Assembly (NCBI GenBank): GCA_028867095.1
Contig: JAGWHA010000032.1
Coordinates: 1 to 7,322 of the forward strand
Source: Microcaldota archaeon
GTDB lineage: Archaea > Micrarchaeota > Micrarchaeia > Micrarchaeales > CABMGC01
Direction: 5' to 3'
Length of the DNA stretch: 7,322 nucleotides
In this document: in pieces, positions 1 through 5,918 of the stretch
Layout: each line of letters begins with the position of its first letter
Position numbering within the stretch: the stretch's first letter is position 1
The notes under the pieces: model-generated
What the model was told of the DNA's origin: nothing
The model's input: only the letters and a program-made list of their open reading frames with translations
The model's database searches: none
Program-made: the position numbers and the translations under genes

Positions 1-6
1 AGACCC

Positions 7-43
7 TCTTTATCTGCAGGATAAAGACCTGAATCAGTTTTTT
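7..43 (+). terminator. Hairpin followed by T-run, possible terminator of a gene to the left
   Basis: Positions 7-14 and 20-27 form a perfect 8-bp inverted repeat around a 5-base loop, and a run of six T lies at 38-43. Archaeal RNA polymerase terminates mainly on T-rich tracts, so this could end a transcript entering from the left. The T-run is 10 bases past the stem rather than directly after it, and it overlaps a TATA-like box, so the assignment is uncertain. No gene is visible to its left. Confidence 0.3.
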
Positions 44-48
44 ATATT
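41..48 (+). promoter_or_regulatory. TATA-like box upstream of tandem hairpins
   Basis: The bases TTTATATT match the archaeal TATA consensus. With the usual offset of about 26 bases, transcription would begin near position 70, the left edge of the first of two adjacent hairpins at 68-119. No open reading frame starts there. The box could drive a small RNA or a long leader for rfcS, or be a chance AT-rich stretch. Confidence 0.3.
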
Positions 49-67
49 TGGATTCTCTATGTTTTTC

Positions 68-119
68 CATCGTATCGCCAAAAATACGATGCGGCAGAGG
101 GTTTTAACACCTTCTGCCG
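68..119 (+). ncRNA. Two adjacent hairpins, candidate small structured RNA
   Basis: The first hairpin pairs 68-75 with 84-91 (8 bp, perfect, 8-base loop). The second starts one base later and pairs 92-98 with 113-119 (7 bp, perfect), extending inward through a G-T wobble and three more pairs to 11 bp with a 6-base loop. The helices abut and could stack. Positions 3-8 can also pair with 97-102, so an alternative fold exists. A TATA-like box sits 26 bases upstream. I recognise no tRNA, SRP RNA, RNase P RNA or box C/D motif. It could instead be a protein-binding site or the leader of rfcS. The remainder, 120-198, holds nothing I can identify. Confidence 0.3.
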
Positions 120-198
120 TCCTTTGAATAGAGGAATTCTACAGAACCCCAAAATTTGCTTTCTGGCAGGTAACAAATTGCACAGGGGCTAGATAGGC

Positions 199-206
199 TA
201 TAAATA
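199..206 (+). promoter_or_regulatory. TATA box of rfcS
   Basis: TATAAATA is centred about 36 bases before the ATG at 239. A start of transcription some 26-27 bases downstream, near 229, would give a leader of about 10 nt. That leader, GGGGCTGATT, resembles the archaeal Shine-Dalgarno consensus GGAGGTGATC. The geometry rules against the in-frame TTG at 209, which would lie upstream of the mRNA start. Confidence 0.65.
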
Positions 207-238
207 TCTTGACTAGGCATAGCATATGGGGGCTGATT

Positions 239-2566
239 ATGGCTGTTTTGGACCTATCATGGACTGAAAAGTACCGACCGACTAAGCTAGCGGACGTGAT
301 AGGCCAGAGCGCGATTGTCGAGAGGCTTCAGACCTTCGTTGACGCAAAGAGCTTCCCGAACATGATATTCTCTGGCACTGCGGGAGTCGGCAAGACCACC
401 TGCGCGATCGCGATGGCAAAGGAGCTCTACAAGGAGAAGATAAATGAGGCGTTCCTAGAATTAAACGCAAGCGTGACTCCAGATACGCCAATACTCATAA
501 AATATGGGGGGAATGTTGAAAGGACCACAATGGGCGAACTTGCATCTAGGCACTTCGCTTCCAAAGATGAAAAATACGCCTATCCATATGGAGTTGAGAT
601 ACTATCAATAGATAAAACGGATCTTAAAGTCAAATTCATGCCTGTTGAAAATATATCCAGACACAGTGTGGATAGAGTTCTTGATATAAAGGTAGAAGGA
701 GGTAGTGTAAGCATCACAGAAAGCCACTCGGCGATAATTATAAATGAGAAGGGCGAGCTACAGAGCATAAAGGCTTCGGAACTTAAAGATGGCGACCTTC
801 TGATAACCTTTAACACGGTATTAAATTCAGATAACGATGATATTGACTTGTCGGAATATGCGCCAAACCAGTTCATACACGTAACCTCCGGAAGACAAGA
901 TAGGCTTATGCGAAATCCTAAGGTTAAGACAGTATTGAATACCATGACAGTTACTCCAGACCTTGCATGGTTGTTTGGAAGTTACACTGCAGAGGGAGCA
1001 ATAGGATTCAGAGGTAATACCAGCGGTGTTGCCGTGTTTACTTACGCGTATCCAAAGGAATCTGAAATATCAGCAAAATCAGCCTCGATTATCTCACAGA
1101 TTGGTTTTCCAAGCCATGAGCATATAATAAAATCCGGCTCAAGCAACAGATGGTCAGCTGTACAGTTGACTGTCTCCTCCACACAACTTGCTAGATTTAT
1201 CAGGAGCAAGTTCTATCAAACCTCATCGAAGAGTAAGAATGCCCATAGCAAAAAAATACCAGGCTTCATATTTAGCACGCCGAAGGAACACAGGCACGCG
1301 TTCCTACAAGGGTATATGGGAGATGCTTCAGGTGTATGGGGAAAGAGTTATATCAGATACGCCTCAGTATCCGCAGGTCTTCTAATAGATGTGATCTGGC
1401 TTGCCAGAATATCGGGACTTGAAAGTCGGCTATTTAACAGAGAAGCGAGAATTGCGTGGTATGGTAGGGACGCCACTTACACTAGAAGCAATCTCCTACC
1501 AATGCAGCCTGTAGAAAAGCTGTTTTGCAGCATAAAAGACGTAGGATTTAACTGGAGATATGGAATGAGGCACCAACTATATAATAAAAAAGCGGTTAGG
1601 ATAAAAAGGGAATCGGTAAAAGAGTTGCTGAATAAAATTGAGGGCGATGCGCTCTCTGAAGAAAGTGCTTTAATCTCAGAAAATATTAGTAAATTAGCAA
1701 ATTCGGATATATCTGTGCTTAAGATTACAGGGATATCACCTAGAGATTACAAAGGTTATGTGTACGACGTTTCGGTGCCTGGTAGCGAAATGTTTTGGGG
1801 AGGAACCATTCCGATATTACTGCATAACAGCGATACACGTGGCATCGATGTTATAAGAGGCAAGGTGAAGGAGTTCGCGAGGACTATCGCTCTTTCCGGA
1901 GACATGATAAAGATAATCTTCCTTGACGAGGCCGACGCGCTCACACCTGAGGCGCAGCACGCGCTGAGGAGGACAATGGAGAAGTACAGCGCAACGACCC
2001 GCTTCATACTCAGCGCAAACTACGCAAGCAAGATAATCGAGCCGATACAGAGCAGGTGCGTGGTGCTGAGGTTCAAGCCCCTCAACGAGGAGGACATGAG
2101 AAAGTATATCAAGAGGGTCGGGAAGGGCGAGGGAATAGAGGTCGATGAGAAGGCGGTTGAGGCGCTTTTGTATGTCAGCGAAGGGGACCTGAGAAAGCTG
2201 ACCAACATACTTCAGAGCGCGGGATTCAGCAGAAAGAAGGTCACTGACAAGGAGATATACGACATAGCGGCGCGTGCAAGGCCAAAGGAGGTTGCGGTGA
2301 TGCTCAGATGCGCGCTCTCGGGAGATTTTATGAAGGCGCGAGACGAATTAAACCAGCTTGTTCTCTCCTATGGAATGAGCGGTGAGGACATACTGCTTCA
2401 GTGCTACAGGGAGGCGCTCACCCTTGACGTTCCTGACAAGGTAAGGCTCAAGCTGATAAGCGCAATCGGCGACTACAACTTCAGGATAGTTGAGGGAGCA
2501 AACGACAGGATACAGCTGGAGGCGATGCTCGCAAGGTTCGCGCTCCTTGAAAAGGAAAAAGCTTGA
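239..2566 (+). CDS. rfcS: Replication factor C small subunit precursor, intein-containing
   Basis: This is the small subunit of the archaeal clamp loader, an AAA+ ATPase that, with RfcL, opens the PCNA ring and loads it at primer-template junctions. Translation from ATG 239 gives 775 residues. Removing the 453-residue intein leaves 322, normal for RfcS. Numbering the spliced protein, the N-terminal WTEKYRP motif is followed by Walker A (GTAGVGKTT, 46-54), Walker B (LDEAD, 109-113), sensor 1 (SAN, 139-141) and the SRC motif with its arginine finger (152-154), then the C-terminal collar domain. The intein lies between A77 and S78. The local sequence after splicing is LNASDTRG, where the family usually has LNASDERG. 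The TATA box at 199-206 supports ATG 239 over TTG 209. A helix-turn-helix gene follows after 4 nt, probably in the same transcript. Function is secure by family; splicing is inferred. Confidence 0.96.
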   Translation: MAVLDLSWTEKYRPTKLADVIGQSAIVERLQTFVDAKSFPNMIFSGTAGVGKTTCAIAMAKELYKEKINEAFLELNASVTPDTPILIKYGGNVERTTMGELASRHFASKDEKYAYPYGVEILSIDKTDLKVKFMPVENISRHSVDRVLDIKVEGGSVSITESHSAIIINEKGELQSIKASELKDGDLLITFNTVLNSDNDDIDLSEYAPNQFIHVTSGRQDRLMRNPKVKTVLNTMTVTPDLAWLFGSYTAEGAIGFRGNTSGVAVFTYAYPKESEISAKSASIISQIGFPSHEHIIKSGSSNRWSAVQLTVSSTQLARFIRSKFYQTSSKSKNAHSKKIPGFIFSTPKEHRHAFLQGYMGDASGVWGKSYIRYASVSAGLLIDVIWLARISGLESRLFNREARIAWYGRDATYTRSNLLPMQPVEKLFCSIKDVGFNWRYGMRHQLYNKKAVRIKRESVKELLNKIEGDALSEESALISENISKLANSDISVLKITGISPRDYKGYVYDVSVPGSEMFWGGTIPILLHNSDTRGIDVIRGKVKEFARTIALSGDMIKIIFLDEADALTPEAQHALRRTMEKYSATTRFILSANYASKIIEPIQSRCVVLRFKPLNEEDMRKYIKRVGKGEGIEVDEKAVEALLYVSEGDLRKLTNILQSAGFSRKKVTDKEIYDIAARARPKEVAVMLRCALSGDFMKARDELNQLVLSYGMSGEDILLQCYREALTLDVPDKVRLKLISAIGDYNFRIVEGANDRIQLEAMLARFALLEKEKA
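470..1828 (+). mobile_element. In-frame LAGLIDADG intein in RfcS (453 aa)
   Basis: The insertion starts at Ser1 (SVTPDTPILI, block A) and ends with His452-Asn453, followed by extein Ser+1; excision joins LNA to SDTRG. Block B with its T83-x-x-H86 pair is at 78-91, and block F (YVYDVSVPG) and the terminal block are at 430-453. All class 1 splicing residues are therefore present, with Ser rather than Cys as first nucleophile. The centre carries a two-motif homing endonuclease: LAWLFGSYTAEGAI (165-178, acidic residue E175), KKIPGFIF (261-268), and AFLQGYMGDASG (277-288, acidic residue D285). Hand counts of 60-base blocks gave about 30% GC (601-660) and 40% (1621-1680), against about 57% (301-360) and 67% (1921-1980) in the exteins, which argues for horizontal arrival. 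Splicing and cleavage activity are inferred, not shown. Confidence 0.95.
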
Positions 2567-2570
2567 TTTG

Positions 2571-2825
2571 ATGAGGAAAGTTGTGGATAGGGAGAACAAT
2601 CTTGAAGGACTTACGACAGTCGAGAAGGTAAAGGAGCTTCTGAGGACCAAGACCACAAACGAGATTGCAAAGATACTCGGGCTTTCGAACGGTGGCCTAT
2701 CAAAGTTTACAGATGTGATTCATGCTGAGGCAATAAGAAACGGAAAGGAAAGGGACGCCGCGCCAGCGGATGTGGACGCTTTCAAGCTTGTAAGAGATAG
2801 ATTCAAGGACCGACAAGGAGATTAG
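2571..2825 (+). CDS. Small helix-turn-helix protein downstream of rfcS
   Basis: An 84-residue protein that I do not recognise as a named family. Residues 28-49 (TTNEIAKILGLSNGGLSKF and following) look like a helix-turn-helix: an EIAKILGLS first helix and turn, then a putative recognition helix. Basic and acidic stretches flank it, and the C-terminal third is highly charged (RNGKERD, RDRFKDRQGD). There are no membrane segments or cysteines. The ATG at 2571 lies 4 nt after the rfcS stop and has no clear Shine-Dalgarno, so it is probably co-transcribed and translationally coupled. A TTG one codon upstream and a longer start inside rfcS are possible but less likely. A DNA-binding or regulatory role is inferred only from the helix-turn-helix. 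Confidence 0.75.
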   Translation: MRKVVDRENNLEGLTTVEKVKELLRTKTTNEIAKILGLSNGGLSKFTDVIHAEAIRNGKERDAAPADVDAFKLVRDRFKDRQGD

Positions 2826-2827
2826 TG

Positions 2828-3400
2828 CTAATTTTTCCTGGCAAAGACAAGATAGGCTGTGTGCCAAAGGCCCGTGTTTGTCGGGCGCATTCCCTCTTTT
2901 CTAACTAACATCTCCCTGACCACCACCTCTATTGTGTGGACCTCTACAAACTTGAGCGTGTTGAGCTTCTTTACAAAGCTCTTCACCTGCTCCATGTTCG
3001 GCAGGTATCCGACAACCATCCCATCCGCCTTGAGAGCCTTCTTCGCATTGGCAAGAGCCTTCTCGGATCCCGGCAGGTCGAGAACTATCACATCTGCGTT
3101 CTTTGCCGGAATCTTCTTTGTCACATCCGCCTTTTTTATAACAAGGTTGTCAATGCCCAGCATCGCCTTGTTCCTCTCGGCTATTGCGATGAAGTCCTCC
3201 CGTAGATCGTAGCTGTAAACCTTCTTTGCGATCTTTGCAAGGGAGACTGCGAGCCATCCGCTTCCGGTTCCCGCATCAATGCATACGCTCTCCTTGTTCA
3301 CGCCCGCGTAGGCGATTATCATTCCGATGTCCTTTGGGAGTATTACCTGCGGCCCCCTCCTTAGCTTTCTGTACATTTTTGGATAGATGAACATCGACAT
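2828..3400 (-). CDS. trmI: TrmI-like tRNA (adenine-N1)-methyltransferase, short form
   Basis: A class I SAM-dependent methyltransferase of 190 residues. QVILPKDIGMIIAY (18-31) matches the TrmI entry to the Rossmann domain. Motif I is DAGTGSG (42-48), the ribose-binding acidic loop is YDLRED (64-69), motif IV is VLDLP (106-110), and the C-terminus EGMRPTNTGLWHTAYLVFARK region (169-189) is the TrmI signature. Archaeal TrmI makes m1A at position 57/58 of tRNA, usually as a tetramer. Known members are about 250 residues; here the N-terminal beta domain of some 60 residues is missing, leaving about 17 residues before the first motif, and the bases following DLP lack the usual proline/tryptophan. 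Last gene of the topA operon: ATG 3400 is 4 nt after the topA stop, and a second ATG two codons on could also serve. Another SAM methyltransferase of the PIMT/CbiT fold is the alternative. Confidence 0.78.
   Translation of the reverse strand: MSMFIYPKMYRKLRRGPQVILPKDIGMIIAYAGVNKESVCIDAGTGSGWLAVSLAKIAKKVYSYDLREDFIAIAERNKAMLGIDNLVIKKADVTKKIPAKNADVIVLDLPGSEKALANAKKALKADGMVVGYLPNMEQVKSFVKKLNTLKFVEVHTIEVVVREMLVRKEGMRPTNTGLWHTAYLVFARKN
2832..2836 (+). terminator. T5 tract after the rfcS-HTH operon
   Basis: Five T residues begin seven bases past the stop of the helix-turn-helix gene. Archaeal termination can occur on T5 or longer tracts, so this may end the plus-strand transcript. It lies inside the antisense 3' end of the convergent methyltransferase gene, where the same bases encode Lys-Asn, so it may be coincidence. 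Confidence 0.25.
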
Positions 3401-3404
3401 ATTC

Positions 3405-5618
3405 TCACTTTGTCTTTTTGGCTTTGGAGGTTTTAGGCTTTTCCTTTGCGGCGCTCTTTCTCGGAGCCCTCGGCTTCCTCACTTTCGGAGCCTCTGCCCC
3501 CACTTTTTCGGACTTGAGCTGCGCTGCGGTCTTTATTGGTACGGCTTCTTTCTCCTCAGCAGGCTTTGGCTTTCCCCAATCCGCCTTGGTGACGCAGTTT
3601 GGATCAAGGTCCATCTCAAATGGCCTCTTTCCCTTCCTGAATACCTTTACAAATGGAGTGCGGCACTTCTCGCATACCTTCTTTGTCGGGACGATCTTCG
3701 CGTATTGGGGAAGAGGATATGCGGTGTTGCAGTTCGGCCAGTTTGCGCACGATACAAACTGCTTTCCAATCTTTGATCTCTTGATCACAAGGTTGCCTCC
3801 GTCTGTCGGGCACTTGCCCAGCACATCAGCCATCTCGCTCTCCTCGAGCCCCTTTGAGAGCGCGGTGCCGATCTGCTTCTCGTTTGCCTTGAACTTTGCT
3901 ATCAGCCTCTGGATGATCTCCTTCCCCTCATTTATCACATCGCTCTCTGCAATGGTCCCCTTCATTATCTTCTCCATGTCCGAGTCAAGCTGCTTTGTGA
4001 GGTCCTCCTCGACTATGTCTGGACAGTAGCTGTGCAGCGCATTGTAGACGCTTAGGCCATAGTTTGTGACTTCGATGAACGCCCCCTTCACGTATCCTCT
4101 CTTGAATAGGGTCTCGATGACCTCTGCTCTGGTCGCCTTCGTTCCAAGCTCCTTTCGCTCCAGCAGAGCAATGAGGCTTGCCTTTGAGTATCTTGAAGGT
4201 GGCTTTGTCTGGGATTCCTTGGAGGCGATCTTCTCCGCCTTTATCTTCTCAGCGGCCTCAAAGACCGGCATTTCTACGTCCTCTGCCCTAAAGTACGGCG
4301 CGTAGAGATCGATCCAGGCCTTTTCCTTGTAGAGCTTCCCCTGTGCCGCGTATTTCTCGCCGCTTGCGTCAAGGACCACCGTTGTGAGCTCCGACTTTGC
4401 GTAGTTCCCAAAGCAGGAGAGGAACCTCTTTACTATCAGATCGTACACGCTCTCCTCCTCTGCGCCCAGGCCCTTTGGCATCACGCCTGTCGGGAAGATT
4501 GCGGGGTGTGCCTCGTCGGTCTTTGCGCCCTCGTTGGGCCTGAACATCTTTGCATTCATCAGGTACTCTGCGGCCTTTTTGTACTTCTCGTTATTTGCGA
4601 GCTCCGCGATTATCTTCGGAAGGTTTAGCGTGTATGGGAGCTTCTGCGATGAGGTCCTCGGATATGAGGTGTATGCCTTCTCGTATAGGGACTGTGCGAT
4701 CTGGAGAGTCCTTGACGGATCAATCTTGAATGCCTTGCTCGCCTCGACCTGCAGCGACGTGAGGTCGAACGGGGGGTAGGGGCGGATCAGGTTCTCTTTC
4801 TTGTCCACTTTTTCGACGACAATCTCAGCCTGCTTTGTTGTCGCAAGAATCTTTTCCGCAGACTCCTTGTCAAATATGCTTCCCTTCGTGTTTGAGAACT
4901 CCGTCCCCTTTGCCTTTAGGAAGACCTGCCAGAGTGGCTTTGAGACAAAGTTCTTTATCTCATTCTCCCTCTCCGCGACAATCGCAAGCGTCGGACCCTG
5001 AACCCTTCCGATGCTGATTATCTTCTTTATCCCGGTTGTGAGCAGCGCGTGCATGAGCGCCCTGCTCATGTTGATGCCCCACATCCAGTCAAGGCTGTGC
5101 CTTGCCTCGCCGGCGCTGAAGTTGTTTGCATCGAACTCCGTGACGTTCTTGTATGCCTCGAGTATGTCAGGCCTCGTCGTGGTCGAGAATCGCATCCGCT
5201 TCACGTTCGAATCGCCCACCGCGGAGTTAACGTTTCCGCTCGTGACAAACTTTATTATGTTTGTCCCGATGACAGTCCCCTCTATGTCATAGTCGCAGGC
5301 GTTTATGAATGCTGTGCACTTCTTTGCGATTATCTCGATCGTGTCAAGGTACTTCTTTGTGAAATAAGAGGAGGGATTCTGCTTGTATGAGGGGACCCAC
5401 TCTATGCTAAAGACCGGGAATCCTGAGGCGCCCTCCTTTTGGCGGATTGTGAATAGGTGTCCTGCTGCGGCCACGATGTAGAGCGTATCGCCATCGCTCA
5501 TCACCTCGTAATAGGGGACCCCGTTGACCGTCTTTCTTTGGGGGTAGCCGCTCTCGCTAAAAGCCATCGCTATTGTGAGCGCAACGCTAGGCTTTTCCGC
5601 AATGATTAGCTTGTTCAT
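3405..5618 (-). CDS. topA: DNA topoisomerase I, archaeal type IA
   Basis: This 737-residue enzyme relaxes negatively supercoiled DNA by transient single-strand cleavage through a 5'-phosphotyrosine. The Toprim domain shows IIAEKPS (E8) and the metal-binding DYDIEG (D109, D111, E113). Further family motifs are GEARHSLDW (170-178), GRVQGPTL (204-211), the active-site segment TSYPRTSSQ with Y319, and HPAIFPTG (371-378). Two zinc ribbons follow: C603/C624/C630 and C649/C652/C675. In each the fourth expected Cys is Asp (D606 in CPTDGG, D670 in EMDLDPNC). Residues from about 684 to the end form a disordered tail rich in Lys, Ala and Pro. It lies between the small membrane protein gene (8-nt gap) and trmI (4-nt gap); GGTTGA just before ATG 5618 may be its ribosome site. 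Identity is near certain; zinc content is inferred. Confidence 0.97.
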   Translation of the reverse strand: MNKLIIAEKPSVALTIAMAFSESGYPQRKTVNGVPYYEVMSDGDTLYIVAAAGHLFTIRQKEGASGFPVFSIEWVPSYKQNPSSYFTKKYLDTIEIIAKKCTAFINACDYDIEGTVIGTNIIKFVTSGNVNSAVGDSNVKRMRFSTTTRPDILEAYKNVTEFDANNFSAGEARHSLDWMWGINMSRALMHALLTTGIKKIISIGRVQGPTLAIVAERENEIKNFVSKPLWQVFLKAKGTEFSNTKGSIFDKESAEKILATTKQAEIVVEKVDKKENLIRPYPPFDLTSLQVEASKAFKIDPSRTLQIAQSLYEKAYTSYPRTSSQKLPYTLNLPKIIAELANNEKYKKAAEYLMNAKMFRPNEGAKTDEAHPAIFPTGVMPKGLGAEEESVYDLIVKRFLSCFGNYAKSELTTVVLDASGEKYAAQGKLYKEKAWIDLYAPYFRAEDVEMPVFEAAEKIKAEKIASKESQTKPPSRYSKASLIALLERKELGTKATRAEVIETLFKRGYVKGAFIEVTNYGLSVYNALHSYCPDIVEEDLTKQLDSDMEKIMKGTIAESDVINEGKEIIQRLIAKFKANEKQIGTALSKGLEESEMADVLGKCPTDGGNLVIKRSKIGKQFVSCANWPNCNTAYPLPQYAKIVPTKKVCEKCRTPFVKVFRKGKRPFEMDLDPNCVTKADWGKPKPAEEKEAVPIKTAAQLKSEKVGAEAPKVRKPRAPRKSAAKEKPKTSKAKKTK

Positions 5619-5626
5619 TCAACCAG

Positions 5627-5839
5627 CTACTTTTTTGCCTTCCTTGCAGGCTGCTCCTGCTCGGTCTTGGAGAGATAATAGTTTATATAGAATCCGAGCG
5701 CGACTGCGATCACGGCCACTATGTAGAAGATCGCGCTTCCTCCGGTCACTATGAATGTGCCGATTGAGATTGCGCTGAGCGCGACTATCCCAAGCGCTAG
5801 GCCAATCGCGAGCTTCTCCTTGCTTGAAAAATCTGGCAT
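5627..5839 (-). CDS. Small membrane protein, two predicted helices
   Basis: A 70-residue protein of no family I recognise. A short charged N-terminus (MPDFSSKEKL) is followed by hydrophobic segments at about 11-31 and 36-56, joined by a Gly-Gly turn, then a charged tail ending in ARKAKK. The basic C-terminus predicts a hairpin with both ends in the cytoplasm. ATG 5839 is chosen over the longer in-frame ATG at 5920 because it is preceded by GGTTGGAG and sits about 36 bases from a TATA-like box; the long form would span that promoter and overlap the divergent gene. It is first in the operon with topA and trmI; whether it works with them is unknown. Alternative roles such as membrane anchor or holin-like protein cannot be separated from sequence. 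Confidence 0.72.
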   Translation of the reverse strand: MPDFSSKEKLAIGLALGIVALSAISIGTFIVTGGSAIFYIVAVIAVALGFYINYYLSKTEQEQPARKAKK

Positions 5840-5871
5840 GCTCCAACCTTTAAGGATATTCTTACAAAACT

Positions 5872-5879
5872 CTAAATAG
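5872..5879. promoter_or_regulatory. Palindromic TATA box, possibly serving both strands
   Basis: CTAAATAG is a TATA-like element, and its reverse complement CTATTTAG is TATA-like too. On the minus strand it is preceded by a purine-rich BRE-like GAAGA and would start RNA near 5849, about 10 nt before ATG 5839. On the plus strand it is preceded by CAAAAC and would start RNA near 5902, about 17 nt before ATG 5919. It is the only convincing TATA in the 79-base gap, so one element may direct both divergent operons. Confidence 0.5.
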
Positions 5880-5918
5880 TCTTCGAAGGCATAAGGATTT
5901 ACAAGCCAGTGCAATCCC

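Noticed and set aside
209..238. TTG start adding ten residues to RfcS
   Set aside because: The TATA box at 199-206 predicts transcription starting near 229, after the TTG; the ATG at 239 begins directly before the conserved WTEKYRP motif.
1..238. tRNA or split tRNA gene in the leading intergenic region
   Set aside because: Hairpins are present, but no T-arm GGTTCRA sequence or acceptor pairing was found on either strand.
470..1828. Insertion read as a group I intron or two separate genes
   Set aside because: The frame is open throughout, and protein-splicing blocks A, B, F and the HN/S junction are all present.
3418..4029. 203-codon plus-strand open frame
   Set aside because: It lies fully antisense to the topA C-terminal region, shows no family motif, and its Phe/Ser/Leu-rich product is typical of the reverse complement of Lys/Glu-rich coding sequence.
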